NCBI GenBank assembly: GCA_025449115.1
Contig: JAHLKC010000043.1
Coordinates: forward strand, 1-64,000
Direction of reading: 5' to 3'
Origin: Chytridium lagenaria
Taxonomy: Eukaryota; Chytridiomycota; Chytridiomycetes; Chytridiales; Chytridiaceae
DNA length: 64,000 bases
Of this stretch, positions 41,350-53,700 are shown one piece after another; position 1 is the first letter of the stretch, and each line of letters begins with the position of its first letter. The notes under the pieces are model-generated. The model was not told the origin of the DNA. It did not search any database and was given only the letters and a program-made list of their open reading frames with translations. The position numbers and the translations under genes are program-made.

Positions 41350-42627
41350 CTAAACATCCATGTCAAAAAAAGCCTCCATAACGTCAGCGAAATCATCATC
41401 TTCCTCATCATCATCACTACCACAGTTATGGTACTCCTGCTCCCTCTCATCCGGCACATCCAAAACGTGATCAATACCATGGATAACACCATTACTCGCT
41501 AAGATGTCGGTGAAGATGACGTGGGCTTGCTCATTGATCTCAACGACTTGGTTCTGGTGCCCCTGCCCATCCTCCTCATTCTTAGACTGAAGATGAAGAG
41601 TCGCCGAATCCAACAAAGTAGGCAAGGTAATACTGCCGGCGTCAATGATGCCGCTAGCGTAGGTAAGATCCGTCGCAACATGATAGGCAAGGAGCTTTCT
41701 CAAGTCGTTCACGCCAGCATCCGAAAACAGGTAGCGAAGACGACGGAACCCTAGCTTGCGGAACGCCTCTAAAACAGTGAACAGTTGTTAATTGCATGAG
41801 TAAATTGTTAAAGCCCTTACTATTTACAGGCGCAAACACTGCAACACCACTTGCCGATACAACATCATCAACCAGCCCAGCACGCTTTAAAGCTAGTAAA
41901 AGCACGCTGAAATCCTGAGGGCGGCTAAATAAAATTTTGCCAATGTGTGGGGGCGGCACCAGAATGCGATCCAGACTGTGCACGTAACCATTGCTAGCCT
42001 TGATGTCTGCCTTAATCACCTTTGCCATATGGTTTAAAAAGATACCCTCATCTAAATATATTGTTTAAGTATTGACCAATGGTTAAGAAGATCGTACCGT
42101 GCGGCGCTAAAACCTTGATTTTCTGAGAAACCCCGCCAAGAGAATCCAAAACCAAAAGTGTATCGACCAAGTCTCCATTCTTAAGAGAGGTCGAAATACG
42201 CGAAGTGGGGACAGTATGGTAGAGGAGGACTATCAATGTTGAGATTAGCATGGAGAACTTCCGCTCTCTTACCATCAGTGACGGCGGGGTCGCCAGGGGA
42301 AAATCTTTGAAAATGCTGAAAGGCCTCATTCGATGGCGCAAAGACCGTGACTGCTGTTGACTCGTTCAAAAGCTTCTTGACTTCGGGGACGCCCGCGATA
42401 AGCTTTGCCAACTCTTTGGCTGAGTCCAGATGCTCGAGAAGGAAAAGGACAGTGTGGTTGGGAGGTTCCGGCTTATTCCCTTCCTTCTCCAGAGGACGAA
42501 GAAGGATGTCCTCACTGGATATCTCATCCGACAGGATAAACTGATGATTTTCGGTGGGAGCAGGAGCAGCCTTCACAATGGATGCGACGCACAGGACAAC
42601 GGCGGCGATGGTTTTCAGTAAAAGCAT
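41350..42627 (-). CDS. Secreted fasciclin (FAS1) two-domain protein
   Basis: FAS1 domains mediate adhesion at the cell surface. The start at 42627 (MLLLKTIAAVVLCVASIVKA) gives a clean signal peptide; an upstream in-frame ATG at 42660 would bury it. The first FAS1 domain has KLIAGVPEVKKLLNESTAVT, VFAPSNEAFQHF, LLYHTVPTSRIS and LVDTLLVLDSLGGVSQKIKV. The second has SVLLLALKRAGLVDDVVSAS, GVAVFAPVNSAFRKLGF, DLRKLLAYHVATDLTYASG, then ILASNGVIHGIDHVLDVP, the closing H2 motif. The C-terminus is acidic (CGSDDDEEDDDFADVMEAFF). No GPI-anchor signal or C-terminal membrane segment is seen, so it is probably released or bound to the wall. Two or three small introns; at least one break or exon edge near 42,220. 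Confidence 0.85.
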
Positions 42628-43007
42628 GTTGGTTGAACAGCAGAGAGAATTTTTAATCACTTTCCCTGCTTTTTCTCGTCGCCTTTTACAATGCTATATT
42701 GAATGACCAGGGGGGTCCGGAACAAGCTCCGCCTGGAATTGCACTCTGACAATTTTACTGAATCTGACAATTTCGCCTAACCCCCTCTCCAAGGCCCAGT
42801 TCCTCGGCGATCAGCAGGACGACAATAACCCCCATAAAGCCTAAATCCCTTTTATTATTACTTTGCACCAACCCCCTTTATTACATTTGTGGCCCTACTT
42901 CTCCATTTGGGGAATAGAGGCAAAAACTCTTGTAAGTAGACTTTGTTCTACATGTAAGTGATCTTGACCTGAAATTTCGGTGACAATGTTGAATACAGTT
43001 TCGTAAA
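42628..43007. promoter_or_regulatory. Divergent promoter region of the FAS1 and DLEC1-like genes
   Basis: 380 bp between two start codons. It contains two copies of TCTGACAATTT 17 bp apart at 42,745-42,772, the same motif that is repeated at 55.8 kb. No TATA box was identified with confidence. Confidence 0.45.
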
Positions 43008-46000
43008 ATGCAGGTTGCTGTCGTTCTCGACGAACACATGGGGACGGCTGCTGCACACGAGTCTAACCCTCCTCTACCCTCTTCAGCCAGGGTAGAGTCC
43101 CGTCAGCAGCCGCCGAAATTTACACCCTTTGACACCTTAGGCTTATTGCCAAGGAGTCACAACGTGGGTAGATCCACATCTGTCTACGAACCAAGGAAAC
43201 CACAGACAGCAACGGCAACCAATAGCCACAGAAATCCTGCAGAACCTTCATCATCCTCTTTGATACCCTCCAAAGAACTGCTTTCAAAGATTCATAGCAA
43301 GTCCCTACCTTCCCTAAGCCATGCTACATCTCTGCTACCAGCTCTACCTTTTGCAAAAGTCAAAGATGCCTTTTTTCTCCAAACCGAGGATCCCAGTCGC
43401 CTCAAAGGTGGCCTTGGAGCTGATATACTTAAATTGGCGCGATCTGCAGCTCATCTTTTTGAGCCAGATACACCACATGGGGCCGCTTTATCTGGGTTGA
43501 CGGTTGTTTCGCGGGAGACGTCTGTACCGAATATTCCGTTAAGCGCTGGAAAGGCAAAGCTCAAAGCAGAAGCTCTCGGTCTGAAAAGGGCTTATGAAAC
43601 TGCTTTAAAAGAAGCACACGATGCGTACATCAACTGGGAGAAGGAACAACAACAGCTGATGGAAACCACGGCTTTGAAGACACTTCCAACGCCAGCAAAG
43701 GCGGCCGTCTCGTCAGAAATTTGTGCTGATAGAAACTCTGTCATTGTAATTGCCGATGGTTGCGATCAAATCGCATCGGTAGCAGTAGAGCTGCAAGAGA
43801 ATTGGCTTTGCAATCCTCCTGCAAGTAATGAGTATATCTCTGAAGATGCTGTTTTAAGGCCTTTTGCCTCTTGGCTAAAGATTAAGGGTCATGAAGGGCC
43901 AGAAGCTATTCTTCAAAATTTGGTGGACTTAAAACCGATTATTGCAACCTATTTAGAAGAAAGAAGTGCCATGGGCCAGTACGTCTCAGATTTAAAAGAA
44001 AAGATACAAGCACTGGAGCAGTTTGTTTCGAGTATCGAAAGAGGCGACTCGACAAAAGGCTCTGTCAGTCGCTCCTTAGTTACATCCCAGGATCTCAGAA
44101 TGACAGTTAGCAAATCAAGCACGTACAATGCAGCAACGCAAGATGCATCTTGCACAGGAGGCATGTTCGAAGCTGTCCCCGACGTCTACGTCAACAGAAC
44201 TTTGAATGGAAGCACTTTAAAGCCTTGGGTTATGGGGAAAAAACTCGCAAGCAGCATATACAAAGCTGGGGTTTTGGAAGCAGAAGCTGATTATATCGTA
44301 ACACGTCCCGGAGCTTTAGAGCCCTCAAAGCCGCGGACTTCTGAACGCAGAAACCGAATGTACCTTTTCACTGATGAGGAAATTGCACTGTTAAGAAGTA
44401 TGGCATCTCGTGTCAAATTTCTGAGAAATCCGAGGTTTCCGCTCACATCAGTGGATCTCCCGCTGGCTGCAGCGTCTGATAACAGTTTGCTTCGAAAATC
44501 TCGAAACGCTCACCTCAAAACCAATCGGTCTATCGAAGGCAGGGTAGTGGCAACTCCAGAATCCCTCTTCTTTACAGACTACGTACCTCATCAAACTTAC
44601 CTCAAAACCCTATCTATTCGCAACAAAACCCCGCATGCAACGCGGTTCCGCTTAAGCACTATGCCACCGTACAGCTACTCGAAGTATTTTGAAATTCGTC
44701 TGAAAAAGACACCTATTGATTCGGATGGACTTGTTGCATCAGGCATGAGTTGCACATACGATATTCTGTTCACACCTGACTCGTTAGCTGATTTTGAGTT
44801 GATGCTGCTTGTGTCAACGGAAATCGGGCAGGGAACTCCCGAGGGTCCTTACTCTTTCGTCGTCCCCGTCATTTCAAAACGAGAGCCACCGGAGCTAACA
44901 CTTTCCGACGTTCTTCATTGTGGTCCCTGCCGAGCAGGGTACGTAACGACGCGGAGGTGGTCTTTCAAAAACATTGGCGGTCCTGGAAAATTCTTGATTG
45001 TTCGACAAGAAGATGAGTTGGACCCATATGCTGTTTTCGAAACTCTCAGGCAGAGAATTGAGGCTGGAGAGGCGATTGACATGCCGCCAGTCCAGCAAGG
45101 CTACTTTGAGGTTCAACCATCGTTTTTACGGTGGATTCAGGGGGTATGGGGGAAATCACCGTGACATACAAGGCTCAAATGCAGGATCTTGTCAATGCTG
45201 AGAAGGGAGGGATTCGTGAGAGGCTTGATACTGCAGTTTTGAAAATTGCGTGTGATAATTGTCAAGTTTTGGAGTTGCCTCTGTACGGAATTTCACAGAG
45301 CCCTCGCGTTGAGATCTTGAGCTGCACGGTGGTGGAACCGAAGAGCGTGTCTCATCTTCCTACCTTTAAAGACGGATTCCTTACCTTTCATCGTCAGAAT
45401 ATTGAGGCCACCACGATATATGCCATGAAGGTGCAGAATAGTTCTAGGGATAAAGCTTTCGTATAAATGGGTCGTGGTTGACTACCCTGGTGACGGGATT
45501 GAAATCGAAGGAATACTTGGGATACCATTCCCACCAATGAATCCTTCTTCTTTGATCCCCCTTCTGGGATTTTGAACGCCAACAGTGACTACACGTTCCG
45601 TGTTCACTTCACACCGAAGGACGAAAGGCAGTACAATGTCGTTGCCAAACTCCTTCTCTTGGACGATGATGATCGTGTCGCCGATGACGGCGTCATATAT
45701 AAGAAGCTCTGCAGCAACAGCCGTAATCTTGAAAGCGCCATACAGATCCTTCTTACAGGTGAAGGTATCGGCATACGAGATTACGAGCAAGCCTGAAATT
45801 CTTTTGCTTCCCGGTAGTATACCGATGGGGAGCACTAGGACTATGTCGCTCCAGTTACACAACAGAAGTATCGCTGATATACGGTACCGGCTTCGAGCGA
45901 GTAACATAGATGAACGCGCCCTGGGCCTCACCTTCCATTACGACGAAGAGGAGGGAAGTACTTTAAAGGCCGGTTCATCCCACAATATCAAAGTAACCGC

Positions 46001-48870
46001 GACGGGGATGTTCCCCGCGGGATCTCAGGGTTCATCGATATGCTTCATGAAGTTGGTGGTGAAATTCTTCTTAGGGTCCCGTTGATAGCGACGGTTAATG
46101 TGCAGCCCGGATCATTGGGATTTTGGGCTTATGCTGGTTGATTTTGGATTGATCGCATTAGGATCATCCGGTACTGCTTTAGTGCCTCTCGTCAATCGAT
46201 CGGGCATATCATACCGTTACAAACTTTCTGTTACAAGTTTTGGTGGGAATGAAGAGGAAGGGAAATGGGATATGGATATTCAACCTTACCATGGTGTCAT
46301 TCAACCCGACACAGCCGAAACGTGCAAGCTCTTGTTCACACCAGCACGACGTCAGCATTTTCGGGGAGTTTTGGCATGTGATATCATGCCGATAGATGGT
46401 GACCATTTTAAACCCTTCGCTATGGCGTGTGTCAAGGTGAAGGCAGAAGTCCAAAGCCCATCCGCAAAAATTCTAAACGCAAAAAACAGTTTAAGCTGTT
46501 TTTTGAACGTTCCATTTACATGGACGGTTGTGCTGCAAAATACGACATATCTCCCGTCTGGATTTACGTGGGAAACACCTAAATCGAAGGACTTTGTAGT
46601 GGAAGTTCGGAATCCCGCAATCGCATCTTGGACCTGGACAAAAAGTAGAGATCCCTGTCACGATTCAATTCAAAAAGCAAGAGGTGTTTAAGGATATCAA
46701 ATTGAGATGCAAGATTGATGGGATGTTGGAAAATAATGGATGGTTGGATGCTGTACTTGATGCCACGGTTCTGGGGCTGAAAGTCAAATTTAAGATTTTT
46801 GGATCTGGGGATGCCAAGAACGAGGCCGGTGAAAAGCCAGACCCGCCTGATCGAACAACATTGAGAAGGTTGTCGTTAAAACCGGTGGGGAAGACGGTCC
46901 AATTTTGTGGATAGATTGTTATGGCCGGACGGAGGGCCATTCACGTTGGATTTCGGGGTGGATTGTCCGATATTTGCAAACCGGTCGAGGACGCTGGTTA
47001 TAAGAAATCGGAGTGCTATTGCTGCACCGTTTAGGACGTGGGTCGAGACTTACACGGCGACGGGTATTGATGAGGAAGAGGAAGAGTCCTTTGAAATTGG
47101 GGAGAAGCAAGGAAAATTTAAGGAGGCTGAAGAGTCTTTTAAAGGCAAAATCTCTACTCGGGGTCTTCTGTTACAGCCATCCAAAAAGGAAAAAATTGGG
47201 TTCAGCTCGGATGTAGGGAAAGCTTGGATTGAGAGCACAAAAGCTGTTAGAAGGACAATTAGTCGTATGAATCATCTTTTGAGAGAAGGACGGGGTGCTG
47301 CATTCCATGCGTCTCCTAGCTACGGGACAATTGAACCATTTGGGGAGGTTCAAATTACGTTGACTTCGTATAATAATTTGGTGGGTCAATATGAGGACCG
47401 ATTTGTTTGCGAGGTTGGGAATATTAGAGAATCCATTCCTATCTTTATGGGTGTGGATGGGCAACCGGTGAGATTTATGGGGGCCCAACTTATGGCGGCA
47501 AAGAGCTCAGACAACTTGAACCGTGTCAATTTTGGAACGAGACTCATTCAGGTGGCTGGCCATTCCCAAAGAGGTATTTATATTCTCTTGCATACGTGTA
47601 ATCAAGAGGAATCGTTGGCTAACTCATTCAACAGAGAAAATCTCCAAAGTCATTCAGGTGGAAAATCTTTCACCTCGAACAATTATGCTAAAGTGGAGGT
47701 TATACGTGAAGCGGCAAGCCATGACACCTTTCCCAGAATCATCTGGAGGCCGTCCACAAACAGCTTTCATGGATTCTGACCAATTAACGCAACCCGAAAA
47801 TGAAGTCGACATTTCATCCACTGCTTGCCCCATCAGCCTCATCCCTCACCCAACCACCATCTCCGCTTTTAAAACCATTCAACTCCGCATCCACTTCTCC
47901 TCAGAACTCCCAGGGTCATACCAGATCATGCTTACTTCCGAGGTTTGGTACGTTCAACCCAACGGAACTCTCTCCCTCTCTCCAGTCATCGCCGAAAAAA
48001 TTACATCAGTCGTAAGACCCAATCTTTTGCCGGGTCCCACGTCACACGCCTCATCAAATAAACCTGCAGGGAATCTCACCGCAGCCTTAGCCAACAACCC
48101 TCTCTGCAACCCTCAGGCAGGCCGGCAAGTCCAACTCCTAGTCCTCGGCAAACTTGTTCAACCACATCTTTCACTTGAAGATGGCGCTGAAGCCATTCAT
48201 ATGAAACCAGGGCACCATTTACGTAGCATGGCTTCATTTTCCGTCGCGTTGCCCCATCACGATTTCGGCGCGGGTCTTTCGCTATTTTCCAATCATTCGG
48301 AGGATGGGTCACCCACCGCTGTGGTTGTGTTGAAAAATACGACCGACGCATCGTGCGAGTTTGGGAATTACCGCGGAGCCGTCCAATATGATCAAAGTTG
48401 TACGTGCGGATGTGGCGATAACGCCATCCGCTGCATCTGCTGTCGTGGTCTCGCCATCGCCTCAAGGACCGGGTGGGATGGTAGCACAAGGAGGAACGCA
48501 TGTCTCTTTGGGTTCGTCCAAATTTACGCTGAATCGTGGGTTGAGGACCGGGGGTAATGATGGGACGGAATCAGTACAGAGAAGTGCATCTTTGAGGAGG
48601 GAGGAGGAGCAGAGATATAAGAATTATGAGTTGAATCCGAATGATAAAATTGTGGTTGTTGTGCAGTGTTTTGGGAGGAGGGCGGGAAAGGAAGTGAGGG
48701 TGAGTGTTGGTGCGAAGGACGATGGGCAGATTGTTGGAGAAAGTATTGATAGTCTTGGGGAGAATGAGGAATGTGAATATGTGAGGACCGAAAGTGAACA
48801 GGAGATGGGGAATTTGGTGGTGCATTACACGAATGGGTTCTTACAAAGGATCCCCATTCAGTTCGCGTAA
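43008..48870 (+). CDS. DLEC1/CFAP81-like axonemal protein with ASH/MSP-type Ig repeats
   Basis: DLEC1 (Chlamydomonas FAP81) is an axonemal central-apparatus protein of motile cilia. ATG at 43008; about 1,950 residues with few or no introns. Residues 1-500 are mixed disordered and helical (LGADILKLARSAAHLF; GLKRAYETALKEAHDAYINW). The best match lies at 44,560-45,180: TPESLFFTDYVPHQTYLKT, LSIRNKTPHATRFRLSTMPP, VASGMSCTYDILFTPDSLAD, PYSFVVPVISKREPPELTLS and HCGPCRAGYVTTRRWSFKNI. More Ig-like repeats follow up to 48,870 (FRVHFTPKDERQYNVVAKLL; MLVDFGLIALGSSGTALVPL). At least six frame breaks occur, at 45123-45127 (T5), about 45,455, 45530-45532, 45764-45765, 46019-46021 and about 46,119, mostly homopolymers, with unbroken homology on both sides. 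Read as one gene with sequence errors; true decay of a flagellar gene is the alternative. Confidence 0.75.
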
Positions 48871-49488
48871 ATGTTAGTTAGCTATGAGAAGTTTTAATCA
48901 CATGTAAATAATAATAAAGTCTCTCAATAAATGTAATGTTGTTTCACAATGTATTTTATGTCTATCCTGGCAGGCTGTGCATTAATTAGGTCTAAAATAA
49001 AATAAAAAGCAAAGAAGGAAAGAAAGATGGTGAGGATAAAATAAGCACAGTTGGAAGAGAGCAGAAGGTAAAGATAAAGAGACAAAACAGCAGTGCACTG
49101 AGGACTTTTGGGTACAAGAGAAGCTGCGGAAAAAAAAGCGGACCTAAACGCAGTGATTGCGTTTTAAAACATCTCTTGTTAACCGAACAAATAACAGTAA
49201 AAGCGGTTGCTATGGCTCTGGTTTTTTGATACGTCATGGAGGAGTGGTGAAAATGATTTAAAGGTTGATGATTAAGGAGGGAGGGAGAAGGACCATGTAC
49301 GGTATCCCGACTAAGTAGATAAGAGCATAGGTAGGATAAAAAACTGATGCGAAGGTCCTCCCGAGAACAGCCCCCAAAACTCCCACCATTCCTCGATCCC
49401 CCCCTTTTAAAAAAAAACAAAAGAGGAGCCATAATCCCTATCTATCCAAATACAAAGATGGGTCGAAATCCGCAGGGACCACCATTCC
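48871..49488. other. Intergenic, tail-to-tail between DLEC1-like and GT14 genes
   Basis: Purine-rich on the plus strand from 48,990 to 49,430. AATAAT and AATAAA-like signals at about 48,909-48,930 suit polyadenylation of the DLEC1-like gene. Antisense open frames are composition by-products. No gene is seen. Confidence 0.55.
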
Positions 49489-51443
49489 TCACCCCCCAAA
49501 CCGCTGTAAAGCGTTAGGGTCTTCAGATAGATGTTTCCGAATATGGTGTTCCTGAATCCACTCAACAAGTCTTTTGCCCTCCTCTGAACGGATGTCAATT
49601 TTACGGGCAAAGAGGTACTTGGGATTGTCCTTTTCTGATGAGGATTCGCCGTCAAGATTTTGACGGTCGTCGTAGTTGAGGACTTTGGGGTGAATCTTGT
49701 TCGGTGGGAAGGTAAGGAGTGCTTGTTGTCATTGACAACAGTGTTGATGAATTGGGGGGTGTTGAGGAGGACTAGATTAAACTAAAGTTAGACGTACGAA
49801 TAATGCAGTATTGCTTACCATAACAGAAAGAAACTTTCGTCAGGAATCCAGGTTTGTTCGGTAAAGGCTAAAGCCATTGCTACCTCATCACTTGATCTCA
49901 GATACTCGACAAACTGTCTTGAAAGAATGACCCATTGATGATGTTTGCATACCTTCCATCTAGGAAATGGAGGGAACATTAAGCCAGCCTCATTTGGGTG
50001 GTGCGTGTTAAATTCGTGGTTGGCGTTGTCGACACGAGGAAGATGGGGTCGAGTGATACGAATAGCAAGGTCGTCTTACACAAAACGCGTTAGAAAAATA
50101 TTACTGTAAAATTCGGTCTTTTACAGTCAACTAAAACGAAGAGTGGAACAAACAGCGTAGTTTTAACGAAAACTTACGATATTCGCCCCAATGCGCAACA
50201 AAGTTTTTTATCCCTATTTGCAGGCAAATCCAAAACCCTATGAATCTCCCTGCTCTTTCTCAAAGGCACATTAAAAGCCGACAAATTGATAACATGATGC
50301 CAATCCGCCATATCCAACAACTCATAGAACCCGCTCAACTGCATCCACACCAAACTAATATGCCCCCATCTTCCCCTATATCTATTTTGTGCCATGTATA
50401 CGTTTCCTGGTAGGGGCTTTGAGTTAGGTCGGTTGATAGCGTTCATGTCGGCTTCTCGTTGAAGGAGGAACGAGGCGATGGATTGATAAAGCTCGTCCGA
50501 TTGAAGGTCAACGTGAATTAATATAATGGAAGATCCATCGTCGAGTTGGTCGAGGAGGAATTTAACATTTTCGAGGATAGAGCGGTCGCCGTGTATCATG
50601 AGAAGGTAGGCCAGCTGATATAAAATTGGTCAGATAATGCACCTTTTACCTAAACTCCACCGCCCCAAATCTTTTATAGTTACTAACCTGGTACTTTCTT
50701 CTTGGCCCTGGGATAGGGACTCCGGCTCGGAAGGTAGTTGGGAATGTTCATTTGAAAGTAATTAATAGGGGTCGATAGATCTGACCAGTCGAGTTGAAGA
50801 GAGTTTTGCTAAGCTGTTTGCACCATCTGCAGCACAATAGCAAGCAAGTTTTCCAGTTTTCCTACATCACGACGTCGGTCAGCAATCATTCGACCCGGCA
50901 ATCTTATCTCACCTTCGACGATAAAAACTTGTTCTTTGCAATCAACTTCATCATCACTTTTCTCGCTCTCGCCTCAATAAGCTCCACAAAATCATCTATG
51001 GAAGGATTCACTTGCGCTACCGTTGCACTCCAGTCCGGGATGAAAGCCATGGAGTCAAAGGTGGCATTGTTTAGGTTCTCACAGAACCTGAATCCCGTTG
51101 CTTTGAAAAATCGCACCGGTTCAGTTTTTGCGAGTGCAGTCGAGTTCTTCTTAGTAAACAGTCTTGTTGATGTATCGCTTGCTACTTCCATCCCATAAGG
51201 ATTCGCATCGGATACATTTCTTGATGCTAAAAGGGGAATGAATCGTCAGTAAAGATTCATTTATAGATTCATGTTATCTCACTTGAGCCCCGCTAATGTA
51301 TCATTATTGCCACTTATTGTGAGGATGGCTACGCAGACAAGCACCGTTGATACACTGAAAAGGGCGATGAATGCCTTCCTGAGATTGACATGCCTCAGTG
51401 TTTCAGAGGTCACCTCTATGGCGATGGTTGACAGGAACCCCAT
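49489..51443 (-). CDS. GT14 (core-2/I-branching, xylosyltransferase-like) glycosyltransferase
   Basis: Golgi type II membrane enzyme that transfers a sugar, in known members GlcNAc or xylose, to glycans. ATG at 51443 (MGFLSTIAIEVTSETLRHV) with a membrane anchor AFIALFSVSTVLVCVAIL. A stem region (51.2-50.7 kb) precedes the catalytic domain: LAYLLMIHGDRSILENVKFL, SSIILIHVDLQSDELYQSI, VYMAQNRYRGRWGHISLVWM, LLDMADWHHVINLSAFNVPL, NFVAHWGEYR, then KVCKHHQWVILSRQFVEYL and QTWIPDESFF with the conserved acidic residues of the family. The last exon ends LFARKIDIRSEEGKRLVEWI, QEHHIRKHLSEDPNALQRFGG (split here). Four or five small introns, with two unclear junctions near 50,100 and 49,770. The acceptor specificity cannot be read from sequence. 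Confidence 0.82.
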
Positions 51444-52060
51444 TCGGCGAGGAATCTCTCCCACAACCCTCCAAAAAACTGCTGACGGAAGTGCTGATAT
51501 CTTTCTTTTAGGTCGCTCTCGTCTCCAGCACAGGATGAAAGGGTTTCAGTGTGCTAAGCTTTCGATCGATCAAGTATATGATCGGTATTGATGCTGTTTG
51601 CTTTGGAGGGAGGAGGATGGGGGATGGAGAGGCACTCTGTAGTTTACTATGAAGCGGGGCGTATTGCGCAATGTTGTCAGGTTTCACCGAGTCCAGATAT
51701 TTTGAACTCCGAAGCACAATTGACAACGAAAACAACGCAAAAAAAAACGCAAACAAACAAAGGAAAAAAGACCATGTGAAGGATTTGGTATCAGATTAGT
51801 CCAGGAATGAAACGAGACCATTCGATTCCTTGAGACACCCTTCACTCTCTTTCTCCACGACAAAATAATTACACTGTCATGCAAAACTGCAGGTTTTTAA
51901 AACATGAATCGCGGCTTTCACTATGGCCGACACTCGGTGCAGAGATGATCACGAAGCCTGTGCCATGGAGACGGGGGCTGTATGGAGGAGGATACGAGTT
52001 TATATGCCATTTTCATGGCCCGCGAAAGCTTTCTCGCCCATCATCGGTGAGGGCGACACT
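51444..52060. other. Intergenic: GT14 promoter and 3' flank of Fanzor gene 1
   Basis: Holds the promoter of the minus-strand GT14 gene at the left and the region just after the Fanzor stop codon (52061) at the right. A near-perfect palindrome CGCGAAAGCTTTCTCGCC lies at about 52,021-52,038, some 25 nt past the stop. In known Fanzor loci a structured guide RNA is usually encoded at or beyond this end of the gene, so 51,800-52,060 is the place to look. An ATG-open frame at 51,879-52,121 (plus) is antisense to the end of the Fanzor gene and is not believed. Confidence 0.45.
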
Positions 52061-53700
52061 CTACGCGATTAAGGGTTCGTCGTCTTTCCGGTGCATGGGA
52101 AGGCCCTTATACAAGGGGTAATCATGACCCATTGCGACCATAATGAAACATCGCATAATGTTGAGGGCACCAAGAACATCCCGATTCCATAATGTGAAGC
52201 AGCTTTTGCAGCTCAACACAGAGTGGATAGGGGAGCCTTGTGGTCCTCCTTGACCTCAAACCTTTTCTAGGTTCCCTCTGTTATAATTTGGAGTCGGTTG
52301 GTACAGAGCAGCAATTATAATGAATGATTCCACTTACAACTTCAATTCGCAAGGGCAGACGGATGAAGTATAGGCCTCCTTTTGCATCAAGACCTTCTTC
52401 ACCCACCCCTTCTTTCGCACCATTGCTCTCAGCAGTTTCTTCATCGGCCCCTTTTGCCTCCCTCTAATGTTCTTGGATACATTACGGTTCGAAAAGAAGG
52501 AAGCTCCTGAGCCGACCACAATGACGACATCCTTGTATCCTATTGTAATGTTAAGAAATATACAGAACTAACAAGACATCTTCTTACCGTGGCAAAGCTT
52601 TTTTATCAGCTTATCCAATGCCTTCTGCTCCTTCACGTGTTTGCGAAATCGTTTATCTCGCTCCCGAAATTTGTGACGATATAATACCTTAAAACATAAT
52701 TATTAAGTTGTTATCAACATTGAAAGTCTTACCTCATAAAAGTATGATGTGTATTCCACGAACTAGCATAAAGTCTTCAACGGATGAGGTCTTTGCTGAC
52801 GGGATTTTTTCTCGCACCGTCTTCACCTGTTTTTGACAAAAATATGGAAGATTTAAAACCCAAAGTCAGTCGTATATAGATATCACTTTAACTGTCTAGG
52901 TATTACCTCCTTGCTAACAGGCCTATGAACGCCGTGGCCAGCCTCGTTGTGCCATTCGCGGCTGGTAATACAGGATCTTAGATAACTACAATGTGGCTCC
53001 TTCAAGTCGTCAGGGATTTCCCTTTCTCCTTTGGCATGAGGGTTCTTTGTCATTGGCTGCTGCATTGTAGAAGGTGGTTTCTTACGGCAACGCCGTTTTC
53101 TTTGTTTGCCTCGCCTTTTCTTCTTCGTCTTTTTCATCTTCTTTGACTTCTTTGATTTCTTTAACTGATTCCTCTTCATTGACGTTTGCTTCTTCTTCAT
53201 ATCATCAATTCCTTTCCCTCCACTGAAGGCTCCTTTTGAGCCTCGTCTACCAATATCGCCTCACTATCCTTCATCCTTTTCCTCTTTTTTCTCTTCCTCC
53301 TCCTGATAGCACCCTTGCTGCCCTTCTCTTTAGTCCTTTCAGGTATCGCATTAAATGGTACGCGTAAGAATCCATTAAGTGGATCAGTCACACCGGGGTC
53401 GAAAAAGGCGACGACTTGTTTAGGATCCAATACAATCTTCTTGTCGCTCGTGAGGCTATCAGCCTTGTCAGTTCACACTCGCGAATATTAACTAGGTCTG
53501 CACCTTTAACTCTTTTTCGTTTTAATGTCCAAGAGATAACCGCCCGTAGTGAATCGCTAACAAATCCGTCATTGTCCAAAACGTCATGTTCTCACATATT
53601 CCAATGGACTATCGCTTTGGTGCATGAAGGAAAGCGATAGGCAAAAAGGTGAAATACTTTCCCAAATAAGTCTTATCAACTGGCAAAAAAACCCCAGAAA
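52061..53700 (-). CDS. Fanzor nuclease 1 (eukaryotic TnpB/OMEGA-like RuvC endonuclease)
   Basis: Fanzors are RNA-guided DNA endonucleases related to transposon TnpB. The minus strand reads KTYLGKYFTFLPIAFLHAP, DNDGFVSDSLRAVISWTLKR, then RuvC-I KQVVAFFDPGVTDPLNGF (Asp codon 53398-53400). A long Lys/Arg-rich insert follows (about 53,190-53,080, a likely nuclear signal), then SYLRSCITSREWHNEAGHG. After introns: FVEYTSYFYEVLYRHKFR, ERDKRFRKHVKEQKALDKLI, DVVIVVGSGASFFSN, RQKGPMKKLLRAMVRKKG and KEAYTSSVCPC (Glu codon 52376-52378). RuvC-III is CKSCFTLWNRDVLGALNIM (Asp codon 52178-52180). Exon edges: 52907, 52826-52733, 52687-52588, 52539-52338, about 52,277-52061. Breaks near 53,455, 53,200, 52,770 and 52,230. 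The first Cys pair is C-P-C rather than C-x-x-C. The N-terminus beyond 53,700 is unresolved. The introns argue against bacterial contamination. Confidence 0.85.

Noticed and set aside
48571..49432. Minus-strand frames opposite the end of the DLEC1-like gene
   Set aside because: By-products of purine-rich sense sequence; they have no homology features and the sense frame is well supported.
51879..52121. 80-codon plus-strand frame at the end of Fanzor gene 1
   Set aside because: Antisense to the RuvC-III exon and its flank, and no recognisable protein.
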